Assembly: GCA_963745405.1 (NCBI GenBank)
Contig: CAVUWY010000002.1
Coordinates: forward strand, 2,728,001 to 2,792,000
DNA length: 64,000 nt
Source of the DNA: C-114 sp963745405
Lineage (GTDB): Bacteria; Chloroflexota; Limnocylindria; Limnocylindrales; CSP1-4
Direction: 5' to 3'
A program made the position numbers and the translations under genes. This document shows, in pieces, positions 51,066 through 58,405 of the stretch (the stretch's first letter is position 1; every line of letters begins with the position of its first letter). A model generated the notes under the pieces. The model saw only the letters and a list, made by a program, of their open reading frames with translations, was not told the origin of the DNA and searched no databases.

Positions 51066-51071
51066 TACCCT
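51066..51071 (+). promoter_or_regulatory. putative -10 of a leaderless transcript
   Basis: TACCCT ends six bases before GTG 51078. GAGGAC between them is too close to be a ribosome binding site. Confidence 0.5.
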
Positions 51072-51077
51072 GAGGAC

Positions 51078-51602
51078 GTGGGCCCCACCTCGATCCGGCC
51101 GTTCTATGCCGACTGGCCGGTGTATCAGCGCCACATCGTCGAGCTCGTCCGTGGAATGACCGATGACGAGCTCGGCATCCGGCCTGCTCCAGAGCGCTGG
51201 CCCGTCTGGGCCACGGTCGGCCACATGGCCGGCGTCCGCATCTTCTGGCTCTGCTACGTGATCGGAGAGCCGGGGATCGAGGCGACCCCCTGGGCCGACC
51301 TCGCCCAGACGGGCTGGGAGGAGGATCTCGACCATCCGCGCGGAGCGGAAGAACTCACCCAGGCCCTCGCGAGCACGTGGACCATCGTCGACCGCTGTCT
51401 CGATCGCTGGACGCCCGGGATGCTCGACGAGACCGTCGGCGTCAAGTCCGCGGGTGGCGTGCGGCTCCACACCCACCAGTCGATCCTGCTACGCCTCCTC
51501 TCGCACGACGCTTACCACGCGGGCGAGATCTCCCAGACGCTCGGCATCGCGGGCCTTCCTCAGATCGACCTGTGGCCTCGCGAGGACCACGCGCTCGAGT
51601 GA
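51078..51602 (+). CDS. DinB family protein
   Basis: A 174-residue four-helix-bundle protein of the DinB/DUF664 type. Helix 1 is PVYQRHIVELVRGMTDDELG; the first metal His is in ATVGHMAGVRIFWL; the late pair of His is in LLRLLSHDAYHAGEISQTLG (H-x-x-x-H). DinB proteins are often metal-dependent thiol transferases in stress response. It starts at GTG behind TACCCT and is monocistronic. Confidence 0.88.
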   Translation: MGPTSIRPFYADWPVYQRHIVELVRGMTDDELGIRPAPERWPVWATVGHMAGVRIFWLCYVIGEPGIEATPWADLAQTGWEEDLDHPRGAEELTQALASTWTIVDRCLDRWTPGMLDETVGVKSAGGVRLHTHQSILLRLLSHDAYHAGEISQTLGIAGLPQIDLWPREDHALE

Positions 51603-51689
51603 GACACTCGAGAACCTACGAGGCTCGACGCGCCCGCCGCCCACCGAGGCGACGCGGGGAGGGTGCCGACCCGTATGTGTCTGGACTGA

Positions 51690-52268
51690 TCAGGTCGCGG
51701 GAGCGTGGACCCCTCGAAACGACAGGAGTCCAAGGCCGAGCCAGCCGGCGATGATGCTCACCGCTCCTCCGAGGGCCACGAGACCCCGCAGTAGTGCCGG
51801 ATCGGCGGGCAGGATCACGCTGGCGACGACCGCCAGCAAGCCGCCGAGGAAGAGGAGACCGAGGGCGCCGACCCTCGGCTCGCGCATCACGGCGACTCCG
51901 ACGAGGACCTGGCCGACGAGGGCGGCGAGGAGGCCGACGAATTCGACGAGGATGAGCGGGCTCGACAGCGGATCATCGCCTGGACTCACAGCGAACAGGG
52001 CCTCGGACACTCCCAGTCCGAGGAGGCCGAACCCGACGAGCGCAAGACCTCCGCGCGCCGCGAGAGTCGCCCGGAGCGGCGGTCCATCGAATGCGACGAT
52101 GGCCGCTCCGAGACCGAGCAGGACCATGGACCCCACCTCGAGTACCTTCGAGACGTCGACCGTCGCGCTCCCGGACGAGACCGAGTTTCCGGCCAGTGCG
52201 TCGAGCACGAGCAAGGCAAGCCCCACGCTCCCGGCGACCATCAGTGCTCCACCGGTCTGTCGTCGCAT
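51690..52268 (-). CDS. integral membrane protein of unknown function
   Basis: A 192-residue protein with about six spans: LMVAGSVGLALLVLDALAG, VLEVGSMVLLGLGAAIVAF, GGLALVGFGLLGLGVSEAL, LVEFVGLLAALVGQVLVGVA, ALGLLFLGGLLAVVASVIL, and LVALGGAVSIIAGWLGLGLL. AGGAGG lies nine bases before ATG 52266-52268; the in-frame extension upstream is Arg/Ser/Thr-rich and random. No known domain. Confidence 0.65.
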   Translation of the reverse strand: MRRQTGGALMVAGSVGLALLVLDALAGNSVSSGSATVDVSKVLEVGSMVLLGLGAAIVAFDGPPLRATLAARGGLALVGFGLLGLGVSEALFAVSPGDDPLSSPLILVEFVGLLAALVGQVLVGVAVMREPRVGALGLLFLGGLLAVVASVILPADPALLRGLVALGGAVSIIAGWLGLGLLSFRGVHAPAT

Positions 52269-52341
52269 CCTGTCGACCTCCTCGGTCGGCCCTTCGCTGG
52301 CCGGTGGTCCGGGATCGAGGTCGCGGCCCGGGTAGCGGAGC

Positions 52342-52590
52342 CTAGTCGTCGCCCTCGTCGTCGTTATGCTTCGGCTTACCCGGCTTACCCGGCTTCTGCT
52401 TATCGTGTTCGTTCGTTCTGGAGGGCTTGGCGGTGACGTGGGGCGCTGGGTGCGGAACGTTGTCGACGACCTCGACCGTCGTCGATGCAAAGCCGGTCTG
52501 GAACCCTCGCACGAGTGGCAGGGCCACCATCGCCATGAGGATCAAGGCCAGCGCGATCACCCTTAGCTGGCCGGTCGACCATTCGCTCAT
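52342..52590 (-). CDS. small membrane protein with Lys/Gly-rich tail
   Basis: An 82-residue protein: MSEWSTGQLRVIALALILMA, one membrane helix, an outer segment, then a charged tail with GKPGKPGK-like repeats (HDKQKPGKPGKPKHNDDEGD). TACGAT (complement of 52597-52602) ends six bases before the ATG, so a leaderless transcript fits. The gene is 73 bases from the next minus-strand gene. Function unknown. Confidence 0.55.
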   Translation of the reverse strand: MSEWSTGQLRVIALALILMAMVALPLVRGFQTGFASTTVEVVDNVPHPAPHVTAKPSRTNEHDKQKPGKPGKPKHNDDEGDD

Positions 52591-52602
52591 GGGCGCATCG
52601 TA

Positions 52603-53015
52603 CAAAGCCCGCGAACGGCCGTAAGACAGGCGAAAGTGCTACCAGCGACCTACCTAACCTCGGTCGGCCCGTCGTTCGCTGGCCGGCGTGCGCACCGGCT
52701 GGAACCCGCGGGTTCGACAGTATTCCACGATCGCCGCCTCCCGACTGCGGTTCACTCATGTGTTTAGAGCGACGAAGCCTCCTACCGCCGCGCCAAGCGG
52801 AAGAAGAGCGGTACCCGGGAGCATGGCACCCGAGAGAAGTTGCTGGCAGGGCCCCGGGGAGACATATTTGGCCCAGGCGCAGGCGCGACTCTTCTGGACG
52901 GGAGACTTCATCTGACACGGTGCCGGTGTGAACGAAAGACGACCGTTGCGGGCTCATCGATGACGTCGTGCGGTATCATCCGCGGGCGGCGCGACGGAAC
53001 CGCGTCGCATTGCTC
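52603..53015. other. intergenic region upstream of tRNA-Val
   Basis: About 410 bases without a convincing gene. TATCAT at 52974-52979 is a likely -10 for the tRNA that begins 37 bases later; no good -35 at normal spacing is seen. GC content dips slightly around 52740-52870. No repeat was found. Confidence 0.4.
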
Positions 53016-53092
53016 GGGCGGCTAGCTCAGCTGGTTAGAGCACTTGCTTGACATGCAAGAGGTCACTGGTTCGAGTCCAGTGTCGCCCACCA
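53016..53092 (+). tRNA. tRNA-Val (anticodon GAC)
   Basis: A complete cloverleaf: acceptor GGGCGGC with GTCGCCC, D-arm GCTC-AGCTGGTTA-GAGC, anticodon arm CTTGC-TTGACAT-GCAAG giving GAC, variable AGGTC, T-arm ACTGG-TTCGAGT-CCAGT, discriminator A, and an encoded CCA (53090-53092). It lies just upstream of the thrS leader and may be co-transcribed with it. Confidence 0.95.
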
Positions 53093-53097
53093 ATATC

Positions 53098-53360
53098 GCG
53101 AATGCGTCGAGCGGGACACGCCGCTCCGACGGGAGTCCTTCCAGAGAGCCGGATCGAGGCTGAGAGTCCGGCGGACACCGCGGAGGAGGCACCACCCGTG
53201 AGCGACCGGTGAACCGGTCCGGGAGCCGCCCGTTAGCGCGGTCACGAGAGCGTCGCCGGCGCCCATCGACACGGATGGACACTCGACGACGAAGGCGGGT
53301 GGCACCGCGGGAGGCTCGGGAACGACCTCTCGTCCTGTCGGCAGGACGAGAGGTTTCGTG
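53098..53360 (+). promoter_or_regulatory. T-box riboswitch leader of thrS
   Basis: The leader has an upper stem I pattern with AGAGAG (53152-53157) and GGCTGAGAG (53158-53166 region). A candidate Thr specifier ACC at 53191-53193 is followed by A. The T-box itself is GGGTGGCACCGCGGG (53297-53311), close to the canonical sequence that pairs with the tRNA 3' end. A 12-bp terminator hairpin with a U-rich tail follows. Uncharged tRNA-Thr should favour the antiterminator and raise thrS expression. The class is established; the exact specifier is my reading. Confidence 0.9.
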
Positions 53361-53361
53361 T
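53326..53361 (+). terminator. T-box attenuator hairpin
   Basis: CCTCTCGTCCTG (53326-53337), loop TCGG, and CAGGACGAGAGG (53342-53353) form a perfect 12-bp stem followed by TTTCGTGTT. The 5' arm, with its TCGTCC, would instead pair with the T-box in the antiterminator. Confidence 0.88.
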
Positions 53362-53378
53362 TCTTCGGGAGGTGCGAG

Positions 53379-55238
53379 ATGAGCGACCAGGCAAAGGTGG
53401 CCGAGCGGGACGACGGTCACGACATCGATGAGGAAGAGCTCGCCTTCGAGGCGCCCGAGCGCGGCTCGGCCGATGAGCTGCTCGACGCCGGTGCTCACAG
53501 CGAGCTCGATGCGATGCGCCACAGCACGGCCCACGTCATGGCCGAGGCGGTCACGGAGCTCTTCCCGGGCACGAAGCTCGGGATCGGGCCGGCCATCGAC
53601 GGCGGCTTCTACTACGACTTCGCCCTGCCCCGGCCGCTGACGCCGGACGACCTGGCGGCCATCGAGGAGCGGATGGCGGCTTCGGTCGCCGCCGATCACC
53701 CGTTCGTCCGACGCGAGCTCGATCCGGCCGAGGGGCGGGCGTTCTTCGTCGAGCGCGATCAGCCGTTCAAGGTCGAGATCCTCGACGACCTCGCCGCGAA
53801 GGCCGCCGCGAGCGGTGAGCCGATGCCCCCGACATCGCTCTACGAGCACGGACCGTTCGTCGACCTGTGCAAGGGACCCCACGTCGCCTCGACCGGGCGG
53901 ATCGGGCCGTTCCGCCTCCTCAGCGTCGCCGGCGCGTACTGGCGGGGCGACGAGAAGCGGCCGATGCTCCAGCGCATCTACGGGACGGTCTGGGCGACGC
54001 AGGAGGAGCTCGAGGCGTACATCTGGCGGCGGGCCGAGGCGAAGCGCCGCGACCACCGTCGCCTCGGCGTCCAGCTCGACCTGTACAGCTTCCACGACGT
54101 CTCGCCGGGCTCCGCCTTCTGGCATCCGAAGGGCCAGCGCATCTGGCGCACGCTCGAGGGCGCGATGCGCGAGCTCCAGGGCCGGCGTGGCTACGAGGAG
54201 GTGAGCACGCCGATCCTCGTCCACGAGAAGCTGTGGCTCCAGTCGGGGCACCTGCCGCTCTATGCCGACAACATGTTCCTGCTGGAGTCCGAGCACCAGA
54301 CGTTTTCGCTCAAGCCGATGAACTGCCCGGAATCGACGTTCATCTACCGTAGTCGCGTCCGCTCCTACCGCGACCTGCCCCTCCGCTACAGCGAGTTCGG
54401 GAGGCTGCACCGTAACGAGCGGTCCGGCACGCTCTCGGGACTGACGCGGGTCCGCCAGTTCATCCAGGATGACGCCCATCTATACGTCCGGCCGGACCAG
54501 CTGGCCGACGAGCTCGAGGCCCTGTTCGGCGAGGTCCGCGAGGCGTACGGCTGGGTCGGGCTCGAGCCGCGCTTCGCCTTCGCCACCAAGCCCGACAAGG
54601 CGCTCGGCGACCCGGCCCTGTGGGAGCGGGCCGAGGGCCTCATCCGCGAGGCCCTCGATCGGTCGGGGATGCCGTACGTCGTCAAGCCCAAGGACGGCAC
54701 GTTCTACGCCCCGAAGATCGACATCTACATCGACGACGCGCTCGGCCGCGAGTGGCAGATGGCGACGATCCAGGCCGACCTGACGATGCTGCCAGACCGC
54801 TTCGACCTTACCTACATCGACGAACACGGCGAGCCGCAACGGCCGATCGCCATCCATCGGGCGATCTACGGCTCGCTGGAGCGCTTCATCGGCATCCTCG
54901 TCGAGCACTTCGCCGGCGCCTTCCCCCTCTGGCTCGCGCCCGTCCAGGCGGTCGTCATCCCGATCGCTGACCGCCACATCGAGGCGGCCGAGGAGCTGGG
55001 GGGCGTCCTTCGTGCCCGCGGCCTCCGGATCGAGGTGGACGGCTCGGACAACCGGATGCAGAACAAGATCCGCCTCGCCCAGGAGCAGAAGGTGCCGTAT
55101 ATGCTCGTCCTCGGCGACCGTGAGATCGCAGCCCGGACCGCTGCCCCGCGCCTCCGTTCCGGAGAACAACAGGAGGCCGAGGATTGGGACGCCCTGGCCG
55201 ACCGCCTGGCGGCCGACTCCGCCGCCCGTCGGCCCTAG
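53379..55238 (+). CDS. thrS: threonyl-tRNA synthetase without TGS domain
   Basis: Charges tRNA-Thr. The 619-residue protein starts at ATG 53379 after GGGAGGTG. An acidic lead of about 45 residues replaces the usual TGS domain. The editing (SAD) domain follows: MRHSTAHVMAEAVTELFPG and GPFVDLCKGPHVASTGRIGP. Class II core: motif 2 RYSEFGRLHRNERSGTLSGL, TRVRQFIQDDAHLYVRPDQL, the zinc/threonine site with MNCPES and H, and motif 3 near HRAIYGSLERFIGILVEHFA. The anticodon domain ends the protein (AQEQKVPYMLVLGDREI). A T-box leader controls it. Confidence 0.95.
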   Translation: MSDQAKVAERDDGHDIDEEELAFEAPERGSADELLDAGAHSELDAMRHSTAHVMAEAVTELFPGTKLGIGPAIDGGFYYDFALPRPLTPDDLAAIEERMAASVAADHPFVRRELDPAEGRAFFVERDQPFKVEILDDLAAKAAASGEPMPPTSLYEHGPFVDLCKGPHVASTGRIGPFRLLSVAGAYWRGDEKRPMLQRIYGTVWATQEELEAYIWRRAEAKRRDHRRLGVQLDLYSFHDVSPGSAFWHPKGQRIWRTLEGAMRELQGRRGYEEVSTPILVHEKLWLQSGHLPLYADNMFLLESEHQTFSLKPMNCPESTFIYRSRVRSYRDLPLRYSEFGRLHRNERSGTLSGLTRVRQFIQDDAHLYVRPDQLADELEALFGEVREAYGWVGLEPRFAFATKPDKALGDPALWERAEGLIREALDRSGMPYVVKPKDGTFYAPKIDIYIDDALGREWQMATIQADLTMLPDRFDLTYIDEHGEPQRPIAIHRAIYGSLERFIGILVEHFAGAFPLWLAPVQAVVIPIADRHIEAAEELGGVLRARGLRIEVDGSDNRMQNKIRLAQEQKVPYMLVLGDREIAARTAAPRLRSGEQQEAEDWDALADRLAADSAARRP

Positions 55239-55460
55239 CGGGGACCTAAGCGGAGCGGCCGCGCCACGGGCGACTGCCCGTCACCGTCATCGTGCGGCGT
55301 GGTCTCGAGGCGGATACCACCCCGGGTGGTGCTATCGACGCCGATGTCACCGTGCGATGGCCGCCGCGACGATCCTCGTCCGGAATACCACGCTCCATGG
55401 TGGACGGCACCTCCCCGCAGCAGCCGATCCGGTGGACGGCTCCGACCGCTTCGACAGCCA

Positions 55461-55640
55461 TGGCTAGCACCATGGGTCGTGGTAGAGGCCACGCAACGGC
55501 CAGCTGGCTGAGGCTAGCACCATGGGTCGTGGTAGAGGCCACGCAACGGCCAGCTGCCTGTGGCTGACACCATGGGTGGTGGTAGGGGCCACGGAACGGC
55601 CAGCTGCCTGTGGCCAGCAACATGAGTGGAAGAGGCCGCG
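55461..55640 (+). repeat. 50-bp tandem repeat, 3.6 copies
   Basis: Units start at 55461, 55511, 55561 and 55611, exactly 50 bases apart. Each complete unit has GGCTAGCACCATGGGTCGTG or a close variant, then GGTAGAGGCCACGCAACGGC and CAGCTG(C/G)CTG. Units 1 and 2 differ at two positions; unit 3 differs at about six more; unit 4 is partial and degenerate. Each contains an inverted pair GGCCAC/GTGGCT spanning the unit border. There are no unique spacers, so it is not CRISPR. Confidence 0.85.
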
Positions 55641-55689
55641 CAAGGCGTCAGACTGATCCCGTATCGCGACGCCCGCCACGGCCGCACGA

Positions 55690-55719
55690 TTGCCCGTGAT
55701 TTCGGCCCTGTGCTATCCT
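55690..55719 (+). promoter_or_regulatory. promoter of the infC-rpmI-rplT operon
   Basis: TTGCCC (55690-55695), an 18-base spacer, and TATCCT (55714-55719) preceded by TGC, an extended -10. Initiation near 55726 would leave a leader of about 75 bases before infC. Confidence 0.6.
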
Positions 55720-55800
55720 CCGCGGGCGGTCGCGCCCGGACCGCCGTCCTCGCGTGCCGTGCACGAGCGGGCGAGCCAGATCGAACGAAGGGGATAGACC

Positions 55801-56733
55801 ATCAGCCGAGACCTGCGCGTCAATCAGATGATCCGGATCCCACAGGTGAGGGTCGTCGATGAAGAGGGAGCCCAGCTTGGGGTGATGCCCACGCCGCAGG
55901 CTCTCGCGATGGCGCAGGAACGGGGGTACGACCTCGTCGAGGTCGCACCGATGGCCAGCCCCCCGGTGGCCCGATTCCTCGACTTCGGACAGTACAAGTA
56001 CGAGCTGACGAAGCGCGAGAAGGAGGCCAAGCGCAAGCAACGGTCGGTCACCTTCAAGGAGGTCCGTCTCAAGCCGAAGATCGGCGTGGGCGACTTCGAT
56101 ACGAAGGTCCGACGGGCGATCGAGTTCCTCGAGGAGGGTGACCGGATCAAGGTCGCCGTCCAGTTCCGGGGACGCGAGCTCACCCATCCGGAGATCGGGC
56201 GGGCGCTCATCGAGAAATTCAGCGATCGGATCAAGGATCACGGTGTCGTCGAGCGGGCCCCCCTGCTGGAGGGCAAGTCGATGCACATCACGGTCGCCTC
56301 GTTGCACAAACCGAAGACGCACGACGGCGTGGAGGCGCCAGCCCCCCGGCCGGGCCAGGAGGAACGAGCGGCCACCCCGGCCGATCCGCCCACCGCGGAG
56401 GTCGCGGCTCCGGAGGCAGTGCAGTCGCCGGCTCCGGAGGCAGCGAAGCAGCCGGCTCCGGCGGCAGCGAAGCAGCCGGCACCGGCGGCAGCGAAGCAGC
56501 CGGCACCGGCGGCCGAGGAGCCCACCGCGTCGGAAACGGCGGTCGCCGAGACCGCCGTGGCAGCTCCGTCGGACGGGGTCGCCGAGGCTTCGGAGGAGGC
56601 ATCGGCGGCGCCGGCAACGGAACCGCCGGCAGCAGCGGAACCGCCAGCGGCGGCACCGACGCCACGGCCGCGAGCACGGAAGACGACAGCGACACCGGTC
56701 GAGGCGCAGGCCCCGGCCACGACAGGAGAGTGA
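55801..56733 (+). CDS. infC: translation initiation factor IF-3 with long C-terminal extension, ATC start
   Basis: Binds the 30S subunit and checks start codons. The family N-terminus ISRDLRVNQMIRIPQVRVV begins at ATC 55801. An in-frame TAG lies two codons upstream and AAGGGG seven bases upstream, so ATC is the natural start; ATG 55828 would remove nine conserved residues. A non-canonical start lets IF-3 repress itself, as AUU does in E. coli. IF3-N (about 1-78) and IF3-C (about 85-168, with KEVRLKPKIGVGDFDTKVRR) are normal. Residues about 171-310 are an Ala/Pro/Glu-rich tail with AAKQPAPA repeats. L35 and L20 follow. Confidence 0.93.
   Translation: MSRDLRVNQMIRIPQVRVVDEEGAQLGVMPTPQALAMAQERGYDLVEVAPMASPPVARFLDFGQYKYELTKREKEAKRKQRSVTFKEVRLKPKIGVGDFDTKVRRAIEFLEEGDRIKVAVQFRGRELTHPEIGRALIEKFSDRIKDHGVVERAPLLEGKSMHITVASLHKPKTHDGVEAPAPRPGQEERAATPADPPTAEVAAPEAVQSPAPEAAKQPAPAAAKQPAPAAAKQPAPAAEEPTASETAVAETAVAAPSDGVAEASEEASAAPATEPPAAAEPPAAAPTPRPRARKTTATPVEAQAPATTGE
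56416..56511 (+). repeat. 24-bp coding tandem repeat in infC
   Basis: Four 24-base units at 56416, 56440, 56464 and 56488. The last three encode AAKQPAPA and differ at only one base; the first is diverged. They make up part of the IF-3 tail. Confidence 0.85.
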
Positions 56734-56740
56734 GCCCGCA

Positions 56741-56938
56741 GTGCCGAAGATGAAGAGCCACAAGGCGGCCCAGAAGCGTCTCGGCGTGACGGGCGGCGGT
56801 AAGGTCTACCGCGTCCGCGCCTGGCGCGGCCACCACCTCGAGATCAAGTCGTCGCGGCGGACCCGCCGCTACGCAGGCAAGAGCATCGTCGGTCCGGAGC
56901 ATGCCGCTCAGGTCCGCCGGCTCCTGCCGTACCTGTAG
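56741..56938 (+). CDS. rpmI: 50S ribosomal protein L35
   Basis: A 65-residue basic protein: PKMKSHKAAQKRLGVTGGGK, then VYRVRAWRGHHLEIKSSRRT and a C-terminal VGPEHAAQVRRLLPYL. It starts at GTG 56741, seven bases after infC, and precedes rplT, the classic infC-rpmI-rplT order. AGGAGAG inside the infC end can serve as ribosome binding site. In other bacteria L20 represses this operon. Confidence 0.96.
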   Translation: MPKMKSHKAAQKRLGVTGGGKVYRVRAWRGHHLEIKSSRRTRRYAGKSIVGPEHAAQVRRLLPYL

Positions 56939-56952
56939 GAGCCACCGCCCCC

Positions 56953-57303
56953 ATGTCACGAGTCAAGCGCGGCGTCACCTCTCATCAGCGTCACAAGCGC
57001 CTCCTCGAGGACGCCTCGGGCCGCAAGGGGACGCGCTCGCGCCTCGTCAAGCCGGCCCGCGAGGCACTCCTCCACGCGATGGCCTACGCCACCCGCGACC
57101 GGAAGCAGCGCAAGCGCCAGTTCCGCGAGCTGTGGGTCGTCCGGATCAACGCAGCCGCTCGCCAGAACGGCATCACCTACGGGCGTCTCATCGCCGGCCT
57201 CAAGCAGGCCGACGTGCAGCTCGATCGCAAGATCCTGGCCGACCTCGCCGTCCGCGACGCCGCGACCTTCGGCCGGATCGTCGAGGTCGCCAAGAGCGCG
57301 TAG
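56953..57303 (+). CDS. rplT: 50S ribosomal protein L20
   Basis: A 116-residue protein with the family start SRVKRGVTSHQRHKRLLEDA, the helical KQRKRQFRELWVVRINAAAR, and the zinc-less C-terminal domain QNGITYGRLIAGLKQADVQL to LAVRDAATFGRIVEVAK. Length is typical. It needs early 50S assembly contact with 23S rRNA and may repress its own operon. It follows rpmI by 14 bases. Confidence 0.97.
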   Translation: MSRVKRGVTSHQRHKRLLEDASGRKGTRSRLVKPAREALLHAMAYATRDRKQRKRQFRELWVVRINAAARQNGITYGRLIAGLKQADVQLDRKILADLAVRDAATFGRIVEVAKSA

Positions 57304-57364
57304 CGCACCCGCCACGGGATCGCCAGCGGGCGGCTCCCGGCCGTCCACCGGGAGAGGTTGAGCG

Positions 57365-58405
57365 TTGGACCTCCAGACCCTCCGCGACGACCTCGAGCGA
57401 CTCCGCGGCCGGGCGACCACCGCCTTCGCGTCCGCGCCGGACCTCCCGAGCCTCGACGAGCAGAACGACGCCTTCCTCGGCAAGAAGGGCGAGCTGACCG
57501 TCGTCCTGCGCGGGATCGGCGGGCTCCCCCCGGAGGACCGACCGCTGGTCGGGGCGATCGCGAACGACGTCCGCGGCGCCCTCGAGACGGTCCTCGCCGA
57601 GCGACGGGCGTCCCTCGAGGCATCCGCCCTGGCCGCCCGGATCGCCGCCGAGACGATCGACGTCACGGGGCCCGGCCGCCGGCCACCGTCTGGCCGGCTC
57701 CACCCGGTGGTCGAGACATCGCGGGCCATCAGCCGCTTCTTCGCCCAGTACGGCTTCGTCGACTACGAGAGCCCCGAGGTCGAGGACGACCTGACCAACT
57801 TCCAGATGCTCAACATCCCGCTCGACCACCCCGCCCGGGACCTGTGGGACACGCTCTATGTCGACATCGACGGCTACCTGCTCCGGACCCACACCTCGCC
57901 CGGCCAGATCCGGGTCATGCACGCCGAGCAGCCACCGATCCGGGCCCTCCTGCCGGGCCGGGTCTTCCGCTACGAGGCGACTGACGCGAGCCACCAGACC
58001 GAGTTCTTCCAGATGGAGGGGCTCATGGTCGACGAGGGCACGACGCTCGGCGACCTGCGCGGCCTGCTCGACCAGTTCGCCCATGCGATGTTCGGTCCGG
58101 CCAAGCGGACCCGCTTCCGGCCGGGCTACTACCCGTTCACCGAACCGTCGATGGCCTTCGACGTCGAGTGTCTCGTCTGCGGCGGCTCGGGCTGCCCCGC
58201 CTGCTCCCACAGCGGCTGGATGACGATCCTCGGCGGCGGCATGGTCCACCCCGTCGTCCTTCAGTACGGCGGGCTCGATCCGGAGCGCTTCCAGGGCTTT
58301 GCCTTCGGCATGGGCGTCGAACGGATCGCCAACCTCCGCCACGGGGTCGGGGACGTCCGCCTGTACCTCGACGACGACCTCCGCTTCCTCGAGCAGTTCC
58401 GATGA
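57365..58405 (+). CDS. pheS: phenylalanyl-tRNA synthetase alpha subunit
   Basis: A 346-residue catalytic subunit. The N-terminal coiled region (LQTLRDDLERLRGRATTAFA) precedes GRRPPSGRLHPVVETSRAIS. Class II motif 2 is RALLPGRVFRYEATDASHQT, followed by EFFQMEGLMVDEGTTLGDLR. The zinc-ribbon-like ECLVCGGSGCPACSHSGWMT and motif 3 GFAFGMGVERIANLRHGVGD complete it. The only start codon in position is TTG 57365, with GGGAGAGG upstream. The stop overlaps pheT (ATGA). Confidence 0.95.
   Translation: MDLQTLRDDLERLRGRATTAFASAPDLPSLDEQNDAFLGKKGELTVVLRGIGGLPPEDRPLVGAIANDVRGALETVLAERRASLEASALAARIAAETIDVTGPGRRPPSGRLHPVVETSRAISRFFAQYGFVDYESPEVEDDLTNFQMLNIPLDHPARDLWDTLYVDIDGYLLRTHTSPGQIRVMHAEQPPIRALLPGRVFRYEATDASHQTEFFQMEGLMVDEGTTLGDLRGLLDQFAHAMFGPAKRTRFRPGYYPFTEPSMAFDVECLVCGGSGCPACSHSGWMTILGGGMVHPVVLQYGGLDPERFQGFAFGMGVERIANLRHGVGDVRLYLDDDLRFLEQFR

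Larger units (their letters stand above)
55239..55800 (+). other. thrS-infC intergenic region and infC leader
   Basis: 560 bases with no supported gene. The middle is a 50-bp tandem repeat block (55461-55640), followed by a promoter (55690-55719) and a leader of about 75 bases to infC. Around 55315-55335 is a short inverted repeat, ACCACCCCGGGTGGT. The small frames seen in the repeats are products of the repetition. Confidence 0.6.

Noticed and set aside
53022..54479. 485-residue minus-strand open frame opposite the T-box and thrS
   Set aside because: It overlaps a tRNA, a riboswitch and thrS; the antisense composition is an artefact of high GC.
55299..55567. Small open frames in the thrS-infC interval
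   Set aside because: They arise from the repeats, have no ribosome binding sites and no ordered composition.
55461..55640. Possible CRISPR array
   Set aside because: The units are contiguous 50-bp tandem repeats with no unique spacers and no cas genes nearby.
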